This document shows positions 23,331 to 35,361 of a DNA stretch of 64,000 bases, piece after piece (position 1 is the stretch's first letter; each line of letters opens with the position of its first letter). The notes beneath the pieces are model-generated. The model was given only the letters and a program-made list of their open reading frames with translations. It did no database searches and was not told the DNA's origin. Both the position numbers and the translations under genes were made by a program. The DNA comes from Diphasiastrum complanatum (taxonomy: Eukaryota > Streptophyta > Lycopodiopsida > Lycopodiales > Lycopodiaceae): contig CM055102.1 of assembly GCA_029204225.1 (NCBI GenBank), positions 18,992,967 through 19,056,966 of the forward strand, read 5' to 3'.

Positions 23331-24587
23331 GAGAAAAATAGAAAGCTGGAAAATAATGCCAGAAAATAGAAATAATAAATAAATAATGCCAGAAAATTAA
23401 AACATGGATTGTACGGTTTAAATTCCCAAAGCAGTTGCTACTGGCCCAAAGCTGATGGTAAATAATTACCGTCACAAATCTAATCTCTTTTCTCGTGTAT
23501 ATTGCAATTTCCGTACATCCAATTTGCAGGCCAAATTAATAATTTATGACCTACTTTCTTATTTTTCTGAGACCAGGAATTATACTGTAGGCACGCTGCT
23601 ACTTATTATCATGTTATTATAAACTCAGTACTTACACCTTCAGGATTTGTATATATCAATTATTTTCTTCCCTCTAGAGTGTAGAGTATTGGGTTCCTCT
23701 TGAATGGATACCTCCTTATAGGCCTTGCCTTTTTCTTTTCTTCTCATGATTAAGCAACTATTGGTTGTAACTTGGCAATGAAGGTAAGCTCCTTAAGTGT
23801 CACTACACAATGCACATTGATTGAGATTCGAGGTTGCACCTTTCCGCTCGGAGTCAACAACTCTACCCATACGCCCCACTGCGATGGACAGGCCTTGCCT
23901 TTTGACTGTATAAGCTCTCTTTAAAGTGAAACCTCCTTGATCACTGATTTCACTTATTATGGAGAGAGCTGGCTAAATGACATTCTACTTGTCACTTGAT
24001 GAGGGCCTCTTCACATACTCCCTCACTAGGCCTATAATTGACATCAAGAATCGGTTCCGTGAGGAATCACCTTCTGCTATGCGGTTGTTGCTCCCATGCT
24101 ATCGCGTTAGTTTCCCTAGCACCAAGGCTTTGCCATTTCTAGCATGATCATTACCTGAATGCAACAATCATCACCTAGGTGCAACATATTCAAGAATCCT
24201 GGATCTTTCATTGCCAAATTGCAACAGAATCACGAGTCGAAGGAAGATGACATACAAAGAAGGAATCTAACTCGAGTTGGAAGGCTTGTCCCACAGCCTA
24301 CGTCAATCACGAGACAGATTGTACACATGAAGAGCCTCTAAGGAGAATTACGAGAGGCCCAACTCTAGACTCTAGAGTATTGAGTTACTACTTATTACAT
24401 ACTTTTTTATAGGCCTTTGACTATATAAGCTATCTCTAAGGTGGAACTAGCTTGATAAGCCACTAACGTATTATGGAAGGAGTTGGGTAGATGATATTCT
24501 AGCCACTAAAGAGTCCTAGGCAAAACCTGGCTCTAGAATATTAGTTACTATTTATTAGGTAGTTCTTTATAGGCCTTTTGACTATAT
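23331..24587. repeat. Degenerate direct repeats, no gene
   Basis: A phrase CTCTAGA-TATT-GTTAC-TTATTA followed by TTTATAGGCCTTT-GACTATAT occurs in related form near 23672, 24371 and 24531. A second phrase (TATAAGCT-TCT-TAA-GTG then TTATGGA-GAG-TGG-TA-ATGA-ATTCTA) occurs at 23893-23996 and 24414-24508. They look like overlapping pieces of an old repeat family. Confidence 0.55.
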
Positions 24588-25427
24588 TATTGGAAATATG
24601 ATATAATAAGGATCTAGAAATTCCTTGTACGATTTCTTTCTTCCTTTCAAACATGTTACAGTTTTCATGACAAAAGATAACATAACATGATTAAAATCGA
24701 AGGCCGAAATGCAACAGTTTTTTACAAAGGATCGAAATCATAAAGTCTGAATCTATTTCGACCCTGGATCAAAATCTATTTCGATCCAAGAACTATTTCA
24801 ATCCTTGGTCTGGATCGACTAGTCGAATCAAAATCTATATAATTTCAACCCTTGTGTCTATTTGGACCCTGACAATTGTTTTTGACCCAGTTCGTGATCT
24901 AATTTTGATTCAAGGACGATGTTGATAGTTTCCTACTATGTACATACTAATGTATTATCTACAAAGATAGTTATCTAAACTAGGATGGCCAAGTAGAATT
25001 AATAGGATGGACCTCATAATCATGCTCTCTATACTCAACCATCATTCTACATTAGAACATTCAAATATGTGTATCAATAGGTATATCAAAGGTAAAATAT
25101 CTTAGAAGGATCTCTCTATCAAAATACATCTGGCAATTGTCTAAAAACATCATAGGAAGCAATAGGAATTGTGCAAGTCCTCATAGACTATTAAACTGCA
25201 CGAATTTGTCTATGAGTTAGAGATCGATTTTGTATGCACATTTTTGTCAGTTTGCATACTATGTATGATTGCCTTAATGTTTAGTGTATAATTATCTTAT
25301 ATTTATGAATGTGTTTTGTTGACACATCATTCTACTCACTCATTCATTTTTTCCTACTAGCTCTTTTATGAATCTGTCTTTCTCTGATCAAAGGACATCA
25401 CAATCCTATCATAGCTTCAACCTCTCA
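24588..25427 (+). repeat. Copia 5' LTR (about 840 bp), no partner LTR seen
   Basis: The block ends CTCTCA shortly before a clean tRNA-Met primer site (TGGTATCAGAGC at 25440-25451), which fixes its 3' end. The 5' end is taken at TATTGGAAATATG, a decayed TGTTGGAAAT. It shares its style (repeated GACCC and GATCC phrases) with the Copia-C LTRs but is not the same family. A downstream LTR was not found, so the element is truncated. Confidence 0.65.
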
Positions 25428-25439
25428 GGCTTTTTGATA

Positions 25440-25990
25440 TGGTATCAGAGCAATGCTTCTTGCATTCCAATTTTCAACTTGGTATATCGATTTCTAAATG
25501 ATGGAATCAAGTAAGGACATTTCTCTTGTAGGACATTTCTCTTGTAGAGAAATTCAATGGAAGTAATTTCCATATGTGGAGGTTCAAAGTGAAAATGATT
25601 TTTTTGTCTAAAATTTGTGGGAAATTGTAGATGTTACTAAGTCCAAGCCTTTAGTTGGTTATGCTCCCATATCCTTATGGAAGCAAAGAGATGGTAAGGG
25701 TTTTCAGCAAACCTTGCTTCTTGATTAAGATAAAAGGATTTGTGATTTTCACAACTAGAAACACCTATTATTGTTTGATTAACGGTGTGTTGTGCATTCG
25801 AGCTTTTTGCAATGGAAGTTGGGAATCGTTCTTAACATAGTTAAGAATGCACTTCTGTGGAAATAACTAGCTTTTGTGAAACAATTGTTTGAGTTATTTT
25901 AAACTTTTGATGTAGATTTTAAAGAATCTTTTGGCATCTACTTTGAGAGCTGTAACTAAGAACTATATTAGCAAAGGAGAGATTGGTGGC
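25440..25990 (+). pseudogene. Primer site and broken copia gag stub
   Basis: After the primer site, an ATG at 25498 opens a Gag start whose key motif FNGSNFHMWRFKVKM is seen in a shifted frame. A 16 bp direct duplication (GACATTTCTCTTGTAG twice, 25517-25548) breaks the frame just before the motif, and several stops follow. Coding character fades by about 25990. No zinc knuckle or pol remains. Confidence 0.65.
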
Positions 25991-27927
25991 CTTCGAAATG
26001 TGTCTTTTTTTTCTGTCACGCAAATTGACTTTGCATTACTACTGGGCTTCAGTTTTTCAAATACAGTTGTAGGGAACTTTACTTGAATTCAGTAATGGCG
26101 GGTATTTGCATTTTTTTATTGTTGCTCTTTGTCGTTTTTTCATTAACCTATGTAAAGTGGCTTGTTGTTAAAGCAAGTGGTTATCGTATAACAATAAATA
26201 ACACATTAATAGCAATATTTGACTAAGCCTATTATAGTGGATTCATATAAGTTTCGGTTTAAAAATGAATGTTATTGGTCAATTTTTTTAAGGAAGGAAA
26301 CTTCCTTCGGGAAGGGCAAAGAGACTGAATTCCTTGCGGAATTGTGATGGCTTTTTCTCCCATTTTTGGCCCAAAATTAATATTTATTTGATCATTGGGC
26401 AATTGTGAATGTCTGATTTATGTCTAAGAGTTCGTTGTTTTTCGGCCAAATAGTGGTCAAACTGCCCCGACTTTGGAAATAGTAAAGCTTGTGGTTATGG
26501 GGAGAAAATATTGCAAATACCATGGTATAACAAAAGACGTAAACAAGAAACCGATAATTAATGATTGCCACCGAAAGTTCCAAATCAAATCAGTTAGAAA
26601 GGATCGTAAGACTCGAGACACTTAAGGAACCGAGAAACAGTGATCACAATTTAACACATAAGAACCTACGAAAGGTCTTAATTTTAGCCAATAGAAATCT
26701 CTTTGTACCAAATCTAATGTACGATGTATATCTGGATGTCAAGCACAAGGTGCGGCATGACATTCAAACATAATTTCCTTCTTAACAACATCCAGTTCGA
26801 GTACACATATTTTTTCCCTTCTAAACAAAAGTCCACAACAAACGAAACAATTCCACTACCTTTAACATGGTTGCGTATCAAATGAGTAATGTTGCAAATT
26901 ACCCAAAATAAATTCCCTGGAAAAATTTGGCTCTTTTAAATCAATTTTAAAAAACACATACTATTTTTTTTATCCATAAAAATCTATATACTTAAAATAT
27001 ATCAACAATTTATATTGTGTGTAAAATTGTAGAATAATGAATTCTTTAAAATCTATCAAAACACATCTAAAAATTCATTATATTTTGGAACAACATTATA
27101 AAATAAAAGCAACTAAAATGTAAAATCATTACAAGAACAATACCCACAATCTAAAACAAAGGAATTTTTTATTTAACTTTTTTTACACTCAAATTAAAAT
27201 TGAATAATACATTATGTCCTTTTTTATATTAATTAAAAAACTATCTTTCATTCGGATGATATCAACACTATAATGTGAATACAAGGTGAAAGAGCATGCT
27301 CGACACTCTCCACACCCTCCAAACAATAGACAATGATAAAAAAATTAGTAGTCCATTCATTATGAGTTGCAACATGATAAAAACTATTTAGAGTAATCAC
27401 TCTTTGGAACATATGGCTAGATAGGAACAGCAGAGAATTTGGGAGTGGTGACTTTAGTATCTCCCCCCTGCTTCTTTTTAAAGAGGTTGAAAAATTTTCA
27501 TTACTGTAAGTTTATTACAGCTTGTACCCTGTTTATATTTCTTATTCTATGGCTAGATTTTTGAGAAAAAAAAAAACTATTTGAGAACTACTTTTATAAT
27601 TTGAAAATTATTTTTATAATTTGATGACTATTTCTATTTCTAATGTTATAAAACCTTAAAAAAACAATTTTAATCTATTGTGTCCAGAATTTTTATGATC
27701 AAAATAACACATACAATGATATAAAAATAATATTTTTGGGAAACATATAAATACTATTTTACAATTATATAAAATTCGAACTTGCTAACTATATAGAATT
27801 TGATGTTGTGATATTGAATAGAATTGAGAACGCAAAAAGTTTCTCGCAACAATAAACACACACAATTAACATTCTTAACATCCAACATATGATGCAAAAT
27901 AGTGATTTTATTATTTTAAAATCTTGT
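25991..27927. other. No recognisable gene, very AT-rich
   Basis: No supported coding frame, LTR end or inverted repeat was identified. 26900-27780 is especially A/T-rich. 26541-26790 lacks long poly-A/T runs and may be an old gene or repeat fragment, but I cannot assign it. Confidence 0.45.
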
Positions 27928-29200
27928 CTATACATCCAAAATTTCTTCCTGGTCATTATGTATTGGTCGACTTTGACCATCACTATCATGGTCATTGTGA
28001 CCAACACCGTCACTATCAATATACTCACCTTGGAAAAAATCTCCAGGTTCATCTTTTAGAGGGGGTTGTGGCTCTGATGAAGCCATTTGCACTTTCTCAC
28101 AGTTTGGTGCAAATGAGGCACCCACTTCATCATCAGTCTTAGGGAGATCATCTATAGCCACAACCCTCTAAACAATGTGCACAGATTGAACAAAATCCTT
28201 TTTAACAATGATACAATTTCTTTCTATTTTTAGAGCACAAACGGTGGTGGTGCCAGTTCCAAAACAGAGATCTAAAACCCAATCATTCTCGTAAGAAAAT
28301 AAATCAGTCAATTCTTTTCTTAATCTCTGTGATTTTTGGTAAGGATTCACCACAACTTGAGAGACATTAATAAATTGTAGCTTTCTTGTCATGGCAAGAA
28401 AGGAAAAAATGTTAGATGCATTTTTTTTGCGACAATGTTATGCAACTCAACATTTGTCGAGCATAGAGAAATATCGACATCTCAAAAGCACTAATCAAGC
28501 ACTTACCAGGTGCATTATGAACATTTGTTTTATGCTTGTCAAATAGCAATAAAATAGAATCAAATTCAATCATTGAAAAACATAAGTATACTAACATCAA
28601 AAAAAATATTCAAACTAGAAAATCTCATACCAAATCATGGATTTATATCCTTGAGTTTCATTCTTCAAAGCCTTTGCAACGCCTGCAGCATGATTAGTGG
28701 AATGAAAAAATAAAGTTCTCCAACGAGATTTAGTGGTTATCTCCTTAAATGACTTCACCACATGGAGAATTTGTTGATCTTCACCACCATTACAGCTAAG
28801 GGTGCTCATGGCTGAGCTGCTGAGGTATAATTTTTTTTTGGAACAATCTACACAATATCTTTTACATCACATGTAAAAACAACCCAATGACACACACACA
28901 CAAAGGATTCCTCAACGATGTAACTAATATGAGGAAGGGATCAACAATAGAACTGGCATCCATCAACATTCTTCTCTCCTTCTCTAGTTGTGTCAAATCC
29001 ATATGAGATAAGAAATTTCCAAGCATGGGAAACTCCAAAGAGTGTGGGTTAGCTTTGATTTCTAACATGACCAAGAACAAGTTCCTCAATATTAGCATGC
29101 AAATATGAAAGCACATATGACGAGAAGTCATCCCAATGATATCATATTAGCACGATAGAACACTCAAACTCACAATATTCTTGAAAGCAATATAAAATTC
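27928..29200 (-). pseudogene. C-terminal part of the ParB/methyltransferase relic: N4/N6 MTase motif
   Basis: The minus strand at 28392-28168 encodes LTDLFSYENDWVLDLCFGTG followed by TTTVCALKIERNCIIVKKD. This matches the C-terminal block of N4/N6 DNA methylases (S-adenosylmethionine motif I, DPF-GSGTT, preceded by the helix ending in GD/ND-WVLD). Here D-P-F is D-L-C, so binding may be impaired. After a TAG at 28168 the same frame continues into an acidic Asp-rich tail to 27928. Upstream exon-like pieces include 28530-28590 (ILLLFDKHKTNVHNAPG, donor GTAAGT), 28645-28809 and 28940-29080. The catalytic DPPY-type motif was not found. Frames and one splice phase do not join cleanly, so this copy is dead. 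Confidence 0.6.
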
Positions 29201-30520
29201 TTTCAGTGCCTCCTTAGAACTAGATTGAGGATAGTCCTTCAGCACTTGTTCCCAAGAGGAGTAGTTTAGTCTAGTCATCATTTGATCCTTCATCCTCATA
29301 TATGTTTTATGCCTGCAATTCAAAGATGAACATAAATAAACCTGATTGTTAAAATAAACAAATCAAATCTAAAATTAAAAAATTACATTAGTTTCAAAGT
29401 TAAATTACTACTCAAACTCAGTAGCCATTTTCTCTAATGACAAATCTAAGGACTTCACTTGAGAAAGAATCGAGATAATAATGTTTTCATCTGTAATGCC
29501 CTGCATAGATCTCTAGTATGTAATTTTCATATCATCCGACAATGTTTTGATGGACACATCCATTGTTCTATCTTGCTTATGCAATGTAATTGAGGGATCA
29601 TCCTTAGTTTTAGCTCGCCTTGCCCCTTGATCTCACGGTTCTCCTTTGCCCCTTGATCTCACGGTTCTCCCACAACATAACTATGTCATCCTGCAGATCC
29701 CAAATAGCACCAATTCTAAAAGCAAGTTGGAACAATTTCTTATACTTTCGTAAAGCCTCAAAGGCTTTTGTCTCATAAAAAACCAAGCCCATCTCCTTAC
29801 AACACTGGAATCTCAACTCAGGGCTGACACAATCATATGTCTTCAAAAAATCAAGATACTCATTATGAAAAAATTGAATCTACAAAAGACATCCCAAGGC
29901 GATGACGATTATTGTTATTATGGTCCCATGCCAACAATTGGGCCTCATTCCCTGTCAAACCAGCATAGATCTTGCACTCTATAGTTTTAAAATAAGGTGA
30001 GCCCGGGTATTCTCTCACAAGCTATCTTCTTGCCTCTACATAATGGTAGCCACCAATAACAAAGTATCTATACTCATCAATCATGTTGTTTTTGAAAGAG
30101 GATTTCCACGAACATTGTGTAGGATCAACCATTACAATAAATGGGAGCACATTTGCCAAAAGATTAATCTTCATTCTCGACTTCAAATCATGAACATGCA
30201 GATCATGAGGCTCTCTGACTTCAAGTATCCTAGTACCAGTCACGGGATCAATTGGTGGCCTTTCAAGCTACTTAATACGTAAGTCCATGGTCTAACTAAT
30301 CTTTCATTCTTTATTCTCTCTTGAATCAACTTCTGTTATGCATTTAATGCCCCAAGACTGAGACTCGCACTAGGAACTTCTGGAGCATCACCATCTTGGC
30401 TCGATCCAGCAACATCCTCCATAGGTCCCTTACTTTTAGGACAAAGAGCTTTTATTTGACCACGACACACATGTTTAACACTCTCAATTTCGAGAGCAAC
30501 CACTGAAGCAAAAGCCTACT
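29201..30520 (-). pseudogene. Middle part of the relic: ParB/sulfiredoxin-like domain
   Basis: On the minus strand 30290-30022 reads PPIDPVTGTRILEVREPH, then a block with LPFIVMVDP and YRYFVIGGYHYVEARR. After a TAG it continues YPGSPYFKTIECKIYAGLTG, NEAQLLAWDHNNN. The order (E-V-REL-like start, P-IV hydrophobic strand, FVIGG-H--EA loop, then IYAGLT--EA---A--HN) matches the ParB/Srx fold. A frameshift near 29890 leads to 29846-29670 (FHNEYLDFLKTYDCVSPELR and on). A 26 bp tandem duplication at 29621-29670 shifts the frame again. Pieces at 29450-29600 and 29210-29330 (HKTYMRMKDQMMTRLNYSSW), flanked by AG and GTGAGT, look like further exons. Function is unknown in plants. In bacteria the fold serves partition and nuclease proteins. 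Confidence 0.55.
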
Positions 30521-31225
30521 TCTTGGAAGTCGATGCTCAGCCTCAAATCCATTTATTAATGAGCATCTTGAAAACTTTACAAAACCCAGAAAATAGAAGG
30601 CTCGAGTTTTTTCCAAAAGATCAAAAAATCCAGTATCGGATTTTTCTAACCTTGGATTGGATCGGATCGAGGCGAAAATTATCCGGGCGTCTTCGACCCT
30701 GGATTGGGTCTAAATTTTTTGACTCCGAAAAGTTCAACCCTCAGCATATTTTTTGACCCAGTGTAAATTTTTGATCCTTTGTGTAAAATCCGACCCTATG
30801 TAATTTTCAATATTGTCAGTCAGAAATTCGACCCAATGACTTCGCGTTGGCAGTCCACCTACTTTGTACATGCATTAATGACATAAAGTCGGTTGTAATT
30901 AATATAGAAAATAGCATTCAATGCGAGTTAGTTGTAGATATTTTTGTAGAATATCTATTCTGGAATCTTCATCAGAAAAACACACTTTTGATCATTGTAA
31001 TCTATCAATCAGATTAATCTGCATCAGTGTTATCATGCTCAACAAACTGAAGTAATAACTTCAAGCCATTGTACTCATCTGTTGATAATAATCAGAGTGC
31101 GATTTGTTCTACAATTATTATTGGCAATTGCGCATTTGTTTGATCCATTGTTTGAACTATTTATTTGCTAACTGTTGCATTTTCGATCCATTCATCTAGC
31201 TCACTCCTAGCTTCCACACAACCCA
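30521..31225 (+). repeat. Copia-C 5' LTR
   Basis: It matches 34180-34917 along its whole length apart from an extra segment of about 35 bp in the 3' copy (near 34310). Most differences are C/T or G/A changes. The end CACAACCCA is shared. Confidence 0.92.
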
Positions 31226-31374
31226 TTTTTGACATGGTATCAGAATGGGAATCCAAGTAATCTACTTCTCATTGCGGATTATTAGTCTTGTTTCTATCAA
31301 GACAACGAACAGCAAGCGCGCAATCAACAATATTCCGAAATTGTTATTACTACAAACGATCTCACTCAGCCAGC

Positions 31375-34140
31375 ATGGATCAATCTTTTCAAATTGAAAG
31401 ACTCAATGGAAAGAACTATCATCTCTGGAAGTTCAAAATGAAGGTGATGCTATTAGCCAAGGAACTGTGGGATGTTGTTGACATTACAGAAATAAAGCAT
31501 AAGGTGAAGTAGCTACTATCACCAAGTGGAGATTGAAAAATGACAAAGCTTTTGCCATGATCACTCTCAACCTGAAGGACACCCAAATCAGTCATATAAG
31601 AGCTGCTCAGACTGCTAAGGATGCATGGAACATCCTAGCAACTCTCTATGACATCAGGGACCTCACCTCCAAACTCCATTTAAGAAAGAGATTTTTCTCC
31701 CTGAGAATGATTGAGAGAATAAGTGTTTCGAGTCATCTCAACGCTTTTCAAAATCTCATGGAGCAAATGAATTCAACTGGCTCAAAAATTCAAAACTTGG
31801 ATGTTGTTATGACTCTATTATCGAGTCTGCCTGAAACCTACAAAAATTGGGTAATGAAAATTTTGATCCAGGAGAATTTAACTCTATCAAGAGTAATTTC
31901 ACTTCTTCTACAAGAAGAAATCAGGAGATCAGCCTCCTCCTCAGGCTCAAGGTCGGATACTCAACTTCTATATTCCAAAAATCAGAAGTTTAGATCAAAC
32001 AAATCTACACAGTCAGATTATCCTAACAAAAGGAGCAACATGTAGTCTGGGTCAGATTTTCACTCTGAATCAAATTTTTCCTCAGGGTCAAATTTTGAGT
32101 TTTTATCATTCCAGCCAAAGTAGAATCTATTCTACAATTATTGTAAGAGAACTGGCCATTTTATCAGGGACTGTAGTACTTTAAAATCCAACAATGAGAA
32201 GAAGTAACAATTTCAACAACAAGCAAATCCTATTTCAGCCAGTTTTTTGAACCAGCAACAAAATTAAAATGAAGTAGCACCTTCTTGACCAAGGTCGAAG
32301 AAAATCAAGATATCGATTCTTGGTACCTAGACTCGAGAGCAACTCAACACATGACTCACCACAAGGACTGGTTCAAGGGCTATCAATCATATACTCACTC
32401 TCAAATTGTACAACTTGGTGACAACTCAAAACATACTATTGAGGGTGAAGGAACAATAAGGGTCAAATTTCAGAGGGGTGAAGTCAAATTGCTGATCAAC
32501 GTTCTCCATGTTCCAAATCTTGCCAAAATTTTTCTCTCAGATTTGGGTTAGAAGGTCGAATTCAATACACAAGGCTGCACATTTTTTGACAAATCCCATA
32601 AAGTTTTAGCTTTCGGGAGAAGAAGTGGCAATCTTTACAAAATTAGCCACTACAATTCTTCTAACTGTCAATCTCTTTATACTTCCACTTCTAAATCAAT
32701 TGATATGCCTTTGCATTTTAGATTAGGCCATCACAATTATAATAGTATTCAACAAATGTCCAAATAGAATTCAGTACAAGATCAATCTCCAATTAGCAAA
32801 TTCAAACCTTCATGCAAAAGCTATATAATCAACAAGCAAGCTAGAAGTCCTACAATTTTCGATACAGTCCATACTGCTAAAAATTTGCTAGATCTTGTAC
32901 ACATGGACATTTGTGGCCCTATGCATACTGTTTCCATAGGGGGAGCTGCCTGCTTATTGACTTTTATTGATGACTTCTCTCAGAGGACTGCAACTTATTT
33001 CTTGAAGAACAAATTAGAGACCTTCAAGTTATTCATGTAGTTCAAGACATTAGTAGAAAAATCAAACTAGAGAAGAATCAAAGTCGCCCTGATGGAGGGG
33101 GAGTATTTATCTCCACCGAGTTTAAAGTCTTTTGCAAGGCCAAAGGAATACAACTACAAATCAGCTACTCACCTCAATCCAAAGGTGCAGCTCAAGGAAA
33201 GAATCAAACACTCATTACTAGTGCCAAGAGCATGCTGGCCCATCTCTCTCTTCCAAAGAAATTCTGAGCAAAAGCTGTTACCATAGCAGGCTACTTACAA
33301 AATTGATCCATCAACAAAGTTCTGAATGGCAAGACACCTTATGAGGTGTGGACAGGATCGAAGCCATCACTCAAAAATATTAGAGTGTTTGGATGCAAAG
33401 CTTTCAATCAAATCTCTGTTGATCAATAGAAAAATCCAAACAGAGGATCAAACAACAACTAATTAATTTTTATTGGCTACTCTTCAGTTTAGAAGGCATA
33501 CAAACTCTACAACTTGGACACTCAGAAAGCATTCACGAGTAGAAATGTTGCTTGGAAGACCAATTTTTTGACTACAAAGAGAAGGCTGCACAAAATTCCA
33601 AACCCAGGGTCGAACAGCCAAAAATCGATACTGACTCAAAAAATGAGTCAAAATCTCTATAGATTGAATCACATCAGAGGGTCGAATTTCAACCAAGAAG
33701 GACAAATCGACCAAACAACCTCCATCTTGGTTTATGGATGATCTAGCCTGCTACTTTGTGCAAGAATTAAATACAAATTCTGAGGCAAAGCCAATTATTG
33801 ATGTTGAAACAGGAAAGAACAACAAATCTGCATTACTAACCGAGAATGGTCTTTATCCAAACTTTGCAGACTCGCATTTTCATTTCAAATCTATATCGGA
33901 TTTCTTCATCAACTCAACTCTTTATGTAGATGATAATCTACTATTCAGTAACAATCTGAAACTGATGAAGGATCTTAAATGCAAGCTAGCACTGGAGTTC
34001 AAAAGGTCTGATAAAGTTCCAGCCAACTGTTGTCACTGAGTACAAAAATTGATCCAACAAGACAAACCTGATGACAACAGATTACTTCACAACGGCTCTG
34101 ACAAAAGAGCACCAGCTCAGATTCAATGACAAGTTAAATC
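31375..34140 (+). pseudogene. Copia-C Gag-Pol remnants
   Basis: Gag begins at ATG 31375 (IERLNGKNYHLWKFKMKV), shifts frame near 31512 and continues to 32045. The zinc knuckle near 32140 has lost its first Cys (Tyr instead). The protease motif at 32320 is DSRA, not DSGA. Integrase pieces follow: LVHMDICGP, FIDDFSQRT, RSDGGG, then a PQSKGAAQGKN block where the catalytic Glu is replaced, and TPYEVWTGSKPS. All are broken by stops. Of the reverse transcriptase only LYVDDNLLFS near 33925 remains. The last residues of RNase H run into the polypurine tract. The copy cannot encode any working enzyme. Confidence 0.9.
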
Positions 34141-34179
34141 TGAAGATCAAAGTTTTTCAAGATCCACATTAAGGGGGAG

Positions 34180-34917
34180 TGTTGGAATTCGATGCTCAGT
34201 CTCAAATCCATTTAATGAGCATCCTAAAAATTTTATAAAACTAAAAAAACAGAAGGCTTGAGTTTTTCCCAGAAGATCGAAAAATCCAGTATCGGATTTT
34301 TCTGACCCAATGTAACTCTTGTCAAAAAGATAATTTTTTGACTCTGGATTGGATCGGATCGAGGCGAAAATTATTCGGGCATCTTTGACTCTGGATCAGG
34401 TCGGATCAGGTCTAAATTCCTCGACTCCGAAAAATTCAACCCTCAGTATATATTTTGACCCAGTGTAAATTTTTTGATCCTTTGTATAAAATACAACCCT
34501 ATGTAATTTTTAATATTATCCAACCCAACGACTTCGCGTTGGCAGTTTGCCTACTTTGTACATGCATTAATGGCATAAAGTCGGTTGTAATTAATATAGA
34601 AGATAGCATTCAATGCGAGTTAGCTGTAGATATTTTTGTAGAATATCTATCCTAGAATCTTCATCAAAAGAACACACTTCTGGTAATTGTAATCTATCAA
34701 TCAGATTAATCTATATCAGCATTATCACGCTCAACAAGTTGAAGTAATAACTTCAAGCCATTGTACTCATCTGTTGATAATAATTAGAGTGCGATTTGTT
34801 CTATAGTTGTTATTGGCAATTGCACATTTGTTTGATCCATCGTGTGAACTATTTTGTTGCTAACTATTGTGTTTCCGATCTATTCATCTAGCTCACTCCC
34901 AGCTTCCGCACAACCCA
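34180..34917 (+). repeat. Copia-C 3' LTR
   Basis: Starts TGTTGGAATTCGATGC after the purine tract and ends CACAACCCA. It keeps the correct TG start that the 5' copy has lost. Confidence 0.92.
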
Positions 34918-35361
34918 CTGATTTGCAACAACTTGATGTAAAATACTTTGCAAAAACATGAATCAAATCGGAGCCTTTTGATAAGCAATCATCTATTCCT
35001 TTATTCAACGAGACAAGAGAACATTTCTCCACACAACAAAACAGCTCCAAGAAATACAACTCTTTTAATGATCTCTTATTCTCGGTCTTGAAAAAAAAAA
35101 ATTTGAAGCATCGTTATCATCATAATAAATATCTCTGAAATGTCCAAGCATCTTTGGTTCTCTAAAATCATCTAATCTATTTGTTCGTGACATAACAATG
35201 CAAAATTTGTCACCTTTTGACATAACCCACCTCGTAGGAATGAAAAGTGATCAGTTCTTTATGAATATCTAAAACTCAACAGTTTTCCTCTTCGATGGTG
35301 GAGGCTCATGGGCGATAGAGATCTTTGAAGATTCTTCCCCTTCACCAAGCGGGTGATCCAT
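34918..35361 (-). pseudogene. N-terminal part of the ParB/methyltransferase relic
   Basis: An ATG at 35361 (minus) opens MDHPLGEGEESSK, then after two stops (TAG, TGA) a coding-like stretch with PTRWVMSKGDKF, EPKMLGHFRDIYYDD and LKELYFLELFCCVEKC, ending at KYFTSSCCKS next to the left-hand edge of the gene piece at 30520 if Copia-C is skipped. A T11 homopolymer at 35091-35101 causes a one-base shift. The piece on the other side of Copia-C continues with SVVALEIESVKHVCRGQIKA. No known domain is recognised here. Continuity across the insertion is inferred from orientation and coding character. Confidence 0.5.

Larger units (their letters stand above)
30521..34917 (+). mobile_element. Copia-C: decayed Ty1/copia element inside the ParB/MTase relic
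   Basis: Paired LTRs (30521-31225 and 34180-34917), a primer site TGGTATCAGAATGGG at 31235 and a polypurine tract AAGGGGGAG at 34171-34179 define the element. The internal region is only 3 kb because most of the reverse transcriptase and RNase H is deleted. The left LTR now starts TCTTGG instead of TGTTGG. Flanking pentamers CTACT and CTGAT agree at three of five bases, so a target duplication is possible but not proven. Confidence 0.9.

Noticed and set aside
28168-30243. Idea that the methylase is the one encoded by DIRS retrotransposons
   Set aside because: DIRS methylases are linked to RT and a tyrosine recombinase; none is present, and the partner domain here is ParB-like.
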